Shown one piece after another: positions 1-5,411 of a stretch of 6,317 bases of DNA. The stretch comes from an uncultured Prevotella sp. (GTDB lineage Bacteria > Bacteroidota > Bacteroidia > Bacteroidales > Bacteroidaceae), in contig CAMBBY010000080.1 in the NCBI GenBank assembly GCA_945863825.1, positions 1 through 6,317 of the forward strand, given 5' to 3'. A program made the position numbers and the translations under genes. Below the pieces are notes generated by a model. That model worked only from the letters and a program-made list of their open reading frames with translations. It did no database searches and was not told the DNA's origin. Position 1 is the stretch's first letter, and each line of letters begins with the position of its first letter.

Positions 1-720
1 ACCTATACCTATAATAGTCCGCTCAACTATCGTCATCCTATCACCTGGTCTACTACGGTGAGCGAAGCTGGTAATGTCTTGGCAACAGGTTATCTGATAG
101 CAGGCAAAAAATGGAATGATAAGGATAAGCAGATGTTTAAAAATCCTTTTGCACAATTTCTTAAGTTAGAGACTGATTTCGTAAAATATTGGAAGTTGAC
201 GGAAAAATCCACGCTTGTTGGGCATTTGAATGCTGGTGTAGTCTGGAGTTATGGAAATACGGAAAAAGCTCCTTATTATGAGCAGTTCTATGTAGGAGGA
301 GCCAATAGCATCCGAGCTTTCAATGTAAGAAGTATCGGACCGGGCAAATTTGCGCCTGCTAATAGTAAGTTCTCTTATATAGACCAGACGGGTGACATTA
401 AGTTTGTTGCCAATCTGGAATATAGACCAAGAATTTGGGGTGATTTGTATGGTGCAATATTTCTGGATATGGGTAATGTCTGGAATATCCATGAAGAGGA
501 GTATAGTGAAAATGGAAAATTTTATGCCCGAAACTTTTTTAAACAGATGGCTGTGGGTACGGGTGTTGGTGTCAGATATGACATGGGAATGTTTGTGATT
601 CGTCTGGATTGGGGACTTGGATTGCATCTTCCTTACGAAACTGGCAAGAACGGATTTTATAATATTCACCGATTCAAAGATTCTCATAGTTTCCATTTTG
701 CCGTGGGCTATCCTTTCTAG
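1..720 (+). CDS. Omp85-superfamily (BamA/TamA-like) outer-membrane protein, C-terminal barrel, 5'-partial
   Basis: The reading frame is open from base 1 to the TAG at 718-720, giving about 239 residues, so the gene starts upstream. The GTG at 58 is internal, not a start. The segment consists of alternating hydrophobic/polar beta strands rich in Tyr, Trp and Gly. Near window residues 99-107 it has GGANSIRAF, matching the conserved Omp85 loop-6 region (classically VRGF/Y, here IRAF) that inserts into the barrel. It ends in a final strand with C-terminal Phe (VGYPF), the usual signature of an outer-membrane barrel. Omp85 proteins fold or translocate other proteins at the outer membrane. The POTRA domains that would separate BamA from TamA-like or other members lie outside the window, so the subfamily is left open. 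Another barrel family is possible but less likely given the GG-x3-IRAF motif. No convincing terminator follows it. Confidence 0.85.
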   Translation, partial: TYTYNSPLNYRHPITWSTTVSEAGNVLATGYLIAGKKWNDKDKQMFKNPFAQFLKLETDFVKYWKLTEKSTLVGHLNAGVVWSYGNTEKAPYYEQFYVGGANSIRAFNVRSIGPGKFAPANSKFSYIDQTGDIKFVANLEYRPRIWGDLYGAIFLDMGNVWNIHEEEYSENGKFYARNFFKQMAVGTGVGVRYDMGMFVIRLDWGLGLHLPYETGKNGFYNIHRFKDSHSFHFAVGYPF

Positions 721-729
721 GAATGCCGG

Positions 730-894
730 AATTTTAGAAATACCAGAATAAGTTTCTGTAGATATCGACAAAAGTTTCTATAAATGTCGAAGATTATTTT
801 TGAACATCGCATTTAGAATGTTGTAGGCGTTTCTCGAAATACAGTAAAATGTTTTTCTGAATATAGTAAATTGTTCTTTGAATGCTATAAAACG
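730..894. repeat. Degenerate 22-nt tandem repeat, about seven units with an 11-nt half-step
   Basis: Units start at 730, 752, 774, 796, 829, 851 and 873, each 22 nt. The fourth and fifth units are separated by an extra 11 nt (818-828), exactly half a period. The shared core is GTTTCTnnAnAT in columns 1-12, with A at column 20 in the six units from 752 on. By hand comparison the 752/774 units agree at 15 of 22 positions and the 829/851 units at 17 of 22; the other neighbouring pairs agree at 9-11. The unit at 752 contains a near-palindrome, TGTAGATATCGACA (757-770). The block has no ORF above about 10 codons. Its function is unknown; it may be a decayed tandem duplication or a phased protein-binding or bent-DNA region. 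There are no unique spacers, so it is not a CRISPR array. Confidence 0.6.
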
Positions 895-912
895 ACAGAA
901 TTTTTACTTTTA

Positions 913-928
913 TTTGATTTAAATCAAA
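913..928. promoter_or_regulatory. Perfect 16-bp palindrome containing an FNR-type site (TTGAT-N4-ATCAA)
   Basis: TTTGATTTAAATCAAA is its own reverse complement. Bases 914-927 match the classical FNR consensus TTGAT-N4-ATCAA exactly. The centre (920.5) lies about 47 bp upstream of the -7 box at 968. If transcription starts near 980-982, the site sits close to -60, a position typical of class I CRP/FNR activators. An A9 run (926-934) overlaps its right end. A rho-independent terminator is unlikely on either strand, because no T run follows the hairpin in the direction of transcription. That a CRP/FNR-family protein binds here is inference; the DNA is AT-rich and the match could be chance. Confidence 0.45.
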
Positions 929-967
929 AAAAAAGAGAAAATATAGTGGCACTCGCAAAATTTTTAG

Positions 968-975
968 TACTTTTG
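968..975 (+). promoter_or_regulatory. Bacteroidetes-type -7 promoter box for the nucleotidyltransferase gene
   Basis: TACTTTTG matches the Bacteroidetes sigma-ABfr -7 consensus TAnnTTTG, 40 bp upstream of the ATG at 1016. No clear TTTG -33 element is seen at the usual spacing of about 19 bp; the best is a poor AGTG near 945-948. The leader between the box and the start is AT-rich, without a Shine-Dalgarno site, as is usual in this phylum. Confidence 0.6.
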
Positions 976-1015
976 CAGTCGGTATTAAACTATCAACTAT
1001 TAATAAAATAAATAT

Positions 1016-1927
1016 ATGAAGCCAACACTATTGCTTTTAGCGGCAGGCATGGGTAGCCGCTACGGTGGTTTGAAACAGCTTGATGGTCTAGGTCCTAATG
1101 GTGAGACTATCATGGATTATAGCATTTATGATGCAATCCAGGCTGGTTTCGGTAAAATTGTTTTTGTAATCCGCAAGGATTTCGAGGATCAGTTCCGTGA
1201 GAAGATTCTTTCAAAATATGAAGGACATATTCCTGCAGAACTCTGTTTTCAGTCTTTGGATGCACTTCCTGAAGGCTTTTCTGTACCAGAAGGCCGTGAG
1301 AAGCCTTGGGGTACCAATCATGCCGTATTGATGGCTAAAGATGTTATCAACGAGCCTTTCTGTGTTATCAACTGTGATGATTTCTATAATCGTGATTGCT
1401 TTATGGTAATCGGCAAGTTCCTTTCTGAACTTCCAGAGGGTAGCAAGAATCGCTATGCAATGGTAGGTTTCCGTGTAGGCAATACTTTGAGCGACAATGG
1501 TACTGTTGCACGTGGTATTTGCTCTAAGGATGCAGATGAGAATCTGACTACTTGTGTAGAGCGTACAGAGATTATGCGTATTGATGGTAAGGTATCTTAT
1601 AAGGACGAAGAAGGACAGTGGGTAGCTGTAGGTGACAATACTCCAGTTTCTATGAACGTATGGGGCTTTACTCCTGACTATTTCGAGCACAGTGAGGCTT
1701 ATTTCAAAGAGTTCCTGAGCGATCCTAAGAATATGGAGAACAAGAAAGCTGAGTTCTTTATCCCGTTGATGGTCAACAAACTGATTAATGAAGGTACTTC
1801 TACAGTCAAGGTTTTGGATACTACAAGTAAGTGGTTTGGTGTAACATACTCAGCAGACCGCCAGAGCGTAGTTGAGAAGATTCAGAGTCTGATAGATGAG
1901 GGTGTTTATCCAAACAAACTTTTCTAA
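1016..1927 (+). CDS. Nucleotidyltransferase family protein (sugar-1-phosphate type, GT-A-like fold)
   Basis: A 303-residue cytoplasmic protein with the N-terminal nucleotide-binding signature of the NTP_transferase family: LAAGMGSRYGGLKQ at residues 8-21, with G11, G13, R15 and K20 in the expected pattern. Further matches are a GTNHAV segment (about 99-104, the equivalent of GTAHAV) and an acidic NCDDF patch (Asp121/Asp122) where family members hold a metal ion. Such enzymes join NTP and a sugar-1-phosphate, or a related phosphate, to make an NDP-activated product and pyrophosphate. The exact substrate cannot be read from the sequence. No C-terminal left-handed beta-helix acyltransferase domain is present, so it is not GlmU. 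The start at 1016 places the motif at the expected distance from the N-terminus. It has its own upstream promoter box and is followed by a hairpin at 1939-1970, so it may be monocistronic. Only the family assignment is secure. Confidence 0.88.
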   Translation: MKPTLLLLAAGMGSRYGGLKQLDGLGPNGETIMDYSIYDAIQAGFGKIVFVIRKDFEDQFREKILSKYEGHIPAELCFQSLDALPEGFSVPEGREKPWGTNHAVLMAKDVINEPFCVINCDDFYNRDCFMVIGKFLSELPEGSKNRYAMVGFRVGNTLSDNGTVARGICSKDADENLTTCVERTEIMRIDGKVSYKDEEGQWVAVGDNTPVSMNVWGFTPDYFEHSEAYFKEFLSDPKNMENKKAEFFIPLMVNKLINEGTSTVKVLDTTSKWFGVTYSADRQSVVEKIQSLIDEGVYPNKLF

Positions 1928-1931
1928 TAAG

Positions 1932-1939
1932 TACTTTTG
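1932..1939 (+). promoter_or_regulatory. Possible -7 promoter box for the DHH phosphoesterase gene
   Basis: TACTTTTG begins 5 bases after the nucleotidyltransferase stop codon. It is the same octamer as the box at 968-975 and fits TAnnTTTG. It lies 50 bp before the ATG at 1990. No TTTG is found at a good -33 spacing. If it is real, the hairpin just downstream would lie in the 5' leader of the DHH transcript rather than ending the previous one. Confidence 0.3.
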
Positions 1940-1970
1940 ATAAGATAAATTCGTTTATCCTAATCTTTTT
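1939..1970 (+). terminator. AT-rich UUCG-loop hairpin plus T5, weak terminator or leader hairpin
   Basis: GATAAA (1944-1949) pairs perfectly with TTTATC (1954-1959) around a TTCG tetraloop. GAT (1939-1941) can also pair with ATC (1963-1965) across a small internal loop, and TTTTT follows at 1966-1970. The layout is that of a rho-independent terminator for the nucleotidyltransferase gene. The stem has few G-C pairs, so termination would be partial and the DHH gene could be reached by read-through. Confidence 0.42.
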
Positions 1971-1989
1971 CAGTAAATATATTTCTTTC

Positions 1990-3024
1990 ATGGAGATAAA
2001 TATATTAAAAGAACAAGAAGCCGCTACCCTTCGAGAGATGATAGCGGCTTCTCATCGTATAGTAATATGCTGTCATAAGTCACCTGATGGTGATGCGATA
2101 GGTTCTTCCTTGGGTTGGTTTTATTATTTGCAGTCCTTGGGCAAGAATTCCACAATCTGTGTACCAGATATGATACCAGATGCCATAAGTTGGCTTCCTG
2201 GAACAGAAGAAATTATTCGCTATGATAAGCAACCGGAAGCAGTTAAAGCAGCCTTTACTAATGCAGATCTGGTTTTCTGTTTGGATTTCAATGGTGCCAG
2301 TCGTCTTGATGAGATGGAACCAGTTCTTACATCTTATCAGGGTAAGAAAGTGATGATAGACCATCATCTGGATCCTTTTATGTCTGTAGATTTACTTATT
2401 TCTCATCCTCATATGAGTAGTACGAGTGAATTGATATTCAGAATCGTTTGGCAACTTGATGGTTTTACTCAGATGGATAGCCAATGGGCTACATGCATTT
2501 ACTGTGGCATGATGACAGACACTGGAGGTTTTGTTTATAATTCTAATGAACCCGTTATCTATCTTATTATCAGTGAACTGCTAACCAAGAACATAGATAA
2601 GGACAAAATTTACCGCAAGGTTTTCAATAATTATTCTACCAATTCTATCCGTTTCCGCGGGCATATCATGGATAAGAAACTGCGTGTTTTTGAAAATTTA
2701 CATGCCTCTTATTATTGTGTTACTCGCAAGGAGATGGAGCAATATCATTTCATAAAAGGCGATTTGGAAGGATTGGTAAATGAACCGCTGCGTATTCGTG
2801 GCCTTAAATTCTCGATATCTTTGCGCGAAGACACAGAGGTAAAGAACCGCGTGCTGGTGAGTCTTCGTTCGGTAGACGATTTTCCTTGTAATGAGGTTGC
2901 AGCCAAGTTTTTCAATGGCGGAGGTCACCTTAATGCCTCAGGTGGTAAGTTGATGACTACGATAGAAGAGGCAGAACAGATAGCATGCAAGGCAATAGAG
3001 GCCTATGCTCATTTGTTGCAATAA
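1990..3024 (+). CDS. nrnA: DHH/DHHA1 phosphoesterase, NrnA family (oligoribonuclease / pAp phosphatase type)
   Basis: A 344-residue protein, close to the family's usual length, with both domains intact. The DHH domain shows H29-x3-D33-x-D35 within the SPDGDAIGSS motif, Asp99 in CLDFNGASR, the name-giving D124-H125-H126, and Asp177 in TDTGGF; together these are the expected Mn/Mg ligands. The C-terminal DHHA1 domain carries the substrate-binding GGGH at 310-313 followed by NASGG. Family members degrade very short RNAs (nanoRNAs) from the 5' or 3' end and many dephosphorylate 3'-phosphoadenosine-5'-phosphate (pAp). Which activity dominates here is not visible, and a cyclic-dinucleotide or pGpG role (GdpP/Pde2-like) is possible, although no PAS, GGDEF or membrane region is present. 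The ATG at 1990 leaves about 28 residues before the first motif, as expected. It lies 62 bp after the previous stop and is followed by a large hairpin terminator. Confidence 0.88.
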   Translation: MEINILKEQEAATLREMIAASHRIVICCHKSPDGDAIGSSLGWFYYLQSLGKNSTICVPDMIPDAISWLPGTEEIIRYDKQPEAVKAAFTNADLVFCLDFNGASRLDEMEPVLTSYQGKKVMIDHHLDPFMSVDLLISHPHMSSTSELIFRIVWQLDGFTQMDSQWATCIYCGMMTDTGGFVYNSNEPVIYLIISELLTKNIDKDKIYRKVFNNYSTNSIRFRGHIMDKKLRVFENLHASYYCVTRKEMEQYHFIKGDLEGLVNEPLRIRGLKFSISLREDTEVKNRVLVSLRSVDDFPCNEVAAKFFNGGGHLNASGGKLMTTIEEAEQIACKAIEAYAHLLQ

Positions 3025-3048
3025 TAGCGATAATTATGTTAAGTATTG

Positions 3049-3132
3049 GATAAAGACTATCGTTTGGATGGTAATAAGTGATAAATAATAATAAAATCAC
3101 CTATTATCTCTCGGTAGTCTGTTATCTTTTTT
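3049..3132 (+). terminator. Long (about 78-nt) hairpin followed by T6, terminator of the DHH gene
   Basis: Outer stem: 3049-3062 pairs with 3112-3126, with one bulged base (3121) and one G-U pair; the core AGACTA/TAGTCT is perfect. After an asymmetric internal loop (3063-3069 against 3109-3111), the inner stem 3070-3082 pairs with 3096-3108 with one A-C mismatch and one G-U pair. The 13-nt A/T loop is 3083-3095. TTTTTT (3127-3132) follows immediately, giving a textbook intrinsic-terminator layout with an unusually long arm. The T run ends two bases before the next gene's -7 box. It could also be a palindromic element that now serves as a terminator; I see no target-site duplication. Confidence 0.7.
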
Positions 3133-3133
3133 G

Positions 3134-3141
3134 TACCTTTG
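3134..3141 (+). promoter_or_regulatory. Bacteroidetes-type -7 promoter box for the DUF4827-type lipoprotein gene
   Basis: TACCTTTG fits TAnnTTTG and lies 26 bp before the ATG at 3168. The place where a -33 element would sit (around 3111-3115) falls inside the 3' arm of the preceding hairpin and has no good TTTG. Terminator and promoter are thus fused in one short segment. Confidence 0.55.
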
Positions 3142-3167
3142 CCACTAAAATGAATATAATTTAGGTA

Positions 3168-3884
3168 ATGAAGAAATTTTTATTTATAGTAATAGCCTTT
3201 GCGGCCCTATTCTCAATGGCTGCATGTAGCGATTCTGAGACATACGCAGATCAGCGAAATAGAGAGCGTGATTCTATCAATGCTTTCCTCCGTAATGAAA
3301 AAATTACGGTGATAAACGAGAAGCAGTTCAAGGAGCGTTGGGAAGCTAAGAAGATAAATCCTGCTATTGTTTTGACTGATACCTCTGCAGAAAAGAACGA
3401 ATATGTACTCTTTGAGAGTAATGGTATCTATATGCAAATAGTAGAGCAGGGCTGCGGTGACTATATACAGCAAGGTAAATCAGAGGAAGTTTTGGTACGT
3501 TTTGATGAGTATAATGTCAATACGCGTGCCAATATATCAAATGAGTCTCTTTGTCTGAGCAATAATCTTCCGGCGTATTCATACTATATTGATAAATTGA
3601 AGGTAACGAATACTTCCGGTACATTTACAGGCATGCTTGTTGAGCCTAAGAAGAGCGTTTTTGGCTCGGCTTATAATTACAGTTCTTATACTGGTAGTTA
3701 TAGCAGTACTATTCCTTCCGGGTGGCTTATTCCATTCAGTTGGGTAAAGATAGGTCGTGGAAATGCTGAGGGCGAGAAAATTGCTCATGTGCGTCTTCTG
3801 ATTCCTCATACTTACGGTTCTACTCAGGCATCAGCTAATGTGAATGCCTATTTTTATGATATGACATTGCAGAAGGGGCGTTAA
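3168..3884 (+). CDS. DUF4827-type lipoprotein with FKBP-like C-terminal region
   Basis: A 238-residue protein with a lipoprotein signal peptide: MKK, a hydrophobic stretch (4-19), then Met-Ala-Ala-Cys with Cys20 as the lipidated residue, followed by S-D-S-E. Export to the outer membrane is likely. After the Cys come the segment YADQRNRERDSINAFL (26-41) and KITVINEKQF, which I recognise as the style of the Bacteroidales family DUF4827 (function unknown). Residues 86-234 resemble an FKBP domain: GIYMQIVEQGCG, then a VRF strand (Phe112), IPSGW (182-186), IPHTYG (212-217) and a final YFYDMTL strand. The FD pair of active FKBPs is not visible and there is a Ser/Tyr-rich insert (about 168-181), so prolyl-isomerase activity is doubtful. 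The start is supported by the signal peptide and the nearby promoter. DUF membership is from memory and was not searched. Confidence 0.8.
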   Translation: MKKFLFIVIAFAALFSMAACSDSETYADQRNRERDSINAFLRNEKITVINEKQFKERWEAKKINPAIVLTDTSAEKNEYVLFESNGIYMQIVEQGCGDYIQQGKSEEVLVRFDEYNVNTRANISNESLCLSNNLPAYSYYIDKLKVTNTSGTFTGMLVEPKKSVFGSAYNYSSYTGSYSSTIPSGWLIPFSWVKIGRGNAEGEKIAHVRLLIPHTYGSTQASANVNAYFYDMTLQKGR

Positions 3885-3906
3885 GGCCTTTCTGCATCAT
3901 TATTTT
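3869..3906 (+). terminator. Hairpin overlapping the stop codon of the lipoprotein gene, probable terminator
   Basis: Bases 3869-3877 (GCAGAAGGG) pair with 3887-3895 (CCTTTCTGC): nine pairs with one G-U. The 9-nt loop contains the TAA stop (3882-3884). The tail ATCATTATTTT is T-rich but broken by A and C. This suggests partial termination before glmM, for which I see no clear TAnnTTTG promoter, so some read-through into glmM is plausible. Confidence 0.5.
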
Positions 3907-3933
3907 CTATAGTATACGATAAAAATATTAAAT

Positions 3934-3939
3934 AAGGTG
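3934..3939 (+). promoter_or_regulatory. Shine-Dalgarno-like AAGGTG before glmM
   Basis: AAGGTG ends four bases before the ATG at 3944. It is partly complementary to the 16S 3' end and noteworthy because Bacteroidetes genes mostly lack such sites. The spacing is slightly short. It supports the chosen glmM start. Confidence 0.35.
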
Positions 3940-3943
3940 TTTT

Positions 3944-5335
3944 ATGACATTAATTAAGTCAATCTCTGGTATCCGTGGTACTATTGGCGGACCAGCAGGC
4001 GATACGTTGAATCCCCTCGATATCGTGAAATTTACTTCTGCTTACGCTACTTTCATTCGTCGTAGTGGTGCTTCTAAGAGTAATACAATCGTGGTAGGAC
4101 GTGATGCGCGTATCTCAGGAGAGATGGTAAAGAATGTAGTTTGTGGTACTTTGATGGGTATGGGCTACGATGTGCTTAACATCGGTTTGGCTACTACTCC
4201 TACTACCGAACTTGCTGTTACTATGAGTGGTGCAGCCGGTGGTATCATCATCACCGCTTCTCATAATCCGCGTCAGTGGAATGCTCTTAAACTTCTTAAC
4301 GAGAAGGGTGAGTTCTTGACTGCTGCTAATGGTAATGAGGTGTTGAGTATTGCAGAGAAGGAAGATTTTGAATATGCCGATGTAGATCATCTTGGAAAAT
4401 ATACTGAAGACAATTCTTACAACAAGCGTCACATTGATTCTGTACTTGCTCTGAAACTTGTGGACGTAGAGGCTATTAAGAATGCTCATTTCAAGGTTTG
4501 TGTAGATTCTATCAATTCAGTAGGTGGTATTATACTTCCTGAATTGCTGGATGCTCTTGGTGTAGAATATACCTTTTTGAATGGGGTTGCGAATGGCGAC
4601 TTTGCTCACAATCCTGAGCCATTAGAGAAGAACCTTGGTGGTATCATGGATGAATTGAAGAAGGGTGGATACAATATGGGTATCGTTGTGGATCCTGATG
4701 TTGACCGACTGGCTTTCATCTGTGAGGATGGCAAGATGTTTGGCGAGGAATATACCTTGGTAAGCGTTGCAGATTATGTGTTGAGCAAAACTCCTGGCAA
4801 TACAGTTAGCAACCTTTCTTCTACTCGTGCGCTTCGCGATGTAACGGAGAAGCATGGTGGCAAATATACAGCTGCGGCAGTAGGTGAGGTGAATGTTACT
4901 ACCAAGATGAAGGATGTCAACGCTGTAATTGGTGGCGAAGGCAATGGAGGTGTTATCTATCCAGAGAGTCACTATGGTCGTGATGCCCTTGTTGGTATTG
5001 CTCTTTTCCTGAGTAGTCTGGCTCATAAGGGATGCAAGGTTAGTGAGCTTCGTGCTTCCTTCCCTAACTATTTTATCGCAAAGAATCGTATCGATCTTAC
5101 TCCTTCTACTGATGTAGATGCTATACTTGTCAAGGTTAAGGAATTATATGGTAAGGAGCAGGATGTTACTGTAACTGATATTGATGGTGTAAAACTCGAC
5201 TTCCCAGACAAGTGGGTACATCTCCGCAAGAGCAACACTGAGCCTATCATCCGTGTATATAGCGAGGCTTCCACCATGGAGGAGGCTGATGCGCTTGGCA
5301 AGAAACTTATGCAAGTAGTTTACGATATGCAGTAA
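3944..5335 (+). CDS. glmM: Phosphoglucosamine mutase (alpha-D-phosphohexomutase family)
   Basis: A 463-residue cytoplasmic enzyme with the whole four-domain phosphohexomutase layout. It shows an N-terminal SISGIRGTIGG (residues 6-16), the catalytic phosphoserine loop TASHNP (104-109, Ser106), the Mg-binding loop DPDVDR (250-255; Asp250, Asp252, Asp254), the sugar-specificity loop GEGNGG (331-336) and the phosphate-binding loop RKSNTEP (428-434). GlmM converts glucosamine-6-phosphate to glucosamine-1-phosphate, which GlmU turns into UDP-GlcNAc for peptidoglycan and other envelope polymers. The specificity loop differs from the GEQSGH of proteobacterial GlmM and the start lacks FGTDGIRG. The GlmM call therefore rests on overall resemblance to the Bacteroidales form, and phosphomannomutase/phosphoglucomutase activity cannot be excluded. 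It follows the lipoprotein gene by 59 bp and ends at a strong bidirectional terminator. Confidence 0.87.
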   Translation: MTLIKSISGIRGTIGGPAGDTLNPLDIVKFTSAYATFIRRSGASKSNTIVVGRDARISGEMVKNVVCGTLMGMGYDVLNIGLATTPTTELAVTMSGAAGGIIITASHNPRQWNALKLLNEKGEFLTAANGNEVLSIAEKEDFEYADVDHLGKYTEDNSYNKRHIDSVLALKLVDVEAIKNAHFKVCVDSINSVGGIILPELLDALGVEYTFLNGVANGDFAHNPEPLEKNLGGIMDELKKGGYNMGIVVDPDVDRLAFICEDGKMFGEEYTLVSVADYVLSKTPGNTVSNLSSTRALRDVTEKHGGKYTAAAVGEVNVTTKMKDVNAVIGGEGNGGVIYPESHYGRDALVGIALFLSSLAHKGCKVSELRASFPNYFIAKNRIDLTPSTDVDAILVKVKELYGKEQDVTVTDIDGVKLDFPDKWVHLRKSNTEPIIRVYSEASTMEEADALGKKLMQVVYDMQ

Positions 5336-5353
5336 ATTTGCTTTATAAAAAAA

Positions 5354-5400
5354 TGAACGGCTTGATTTCCCTATGGAGGGAGTTTAAGCCGTTTATTCTT
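5354..5400. terminator. Bidirectional intrinsic terminator between convergent genes
   Basis: AACGGCTT (5356-5363) pairs perfectly with AAGCCGTT (5386-5393). The stem continues inward through G-U and A-T pairs and a single T-T mismatch to TCCCT (5368-5372) with AGGGA (5377-5381) around an ATGG loop, about 17 stem positions in all. On the + strand the tail is TTTATTCTTTC. On the - strand the A7 at 5347-5353 becomes a U7 tail. It therefore ends both glmM and the - strand gene stopping at 5412. Confidence 0.9.
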
Positions 5401-5411
5401 TCATTTGTATA

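Noticed and set aside
714..740. Inverted repeat TTTCTA/TAGAAA across the first gene's stop codon
   Set aside because: The stem has six Watson-Crick pairs plus weak G-U pairs, and no T run follows, so I do not call a terminator.
166..771. 201-codon ORF on the - strand
   Set aside because: It lies opposite the barrel gene, has no recognisable motif and a composition expected from antisense reading of a beta-barrel gene; the + frame clearly encodes an Omp85 barrel.
784..816. 10-codon ORF within the 22-nt repeat block
   Set aside because: Too short, the repeat period is not a multiple of three, and there is no ribosome-binding or codon evidence.
730..894. CRISPR array
   Set aside because: The units are directly adjacent, degenerate and lack unique spacers.
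1979..1986. TATATTTC as a promoter box for the DHH gene
   Set aside because: It lacks the final G and would leave only a few bases before the ATG at 1990.
4115..5301. Three - strand ORFs opposite glmM (124, 134 and 77 codons)
   Set aside because: They are shadows of a well-supported phosphohexomutase frame and contain no known motif.
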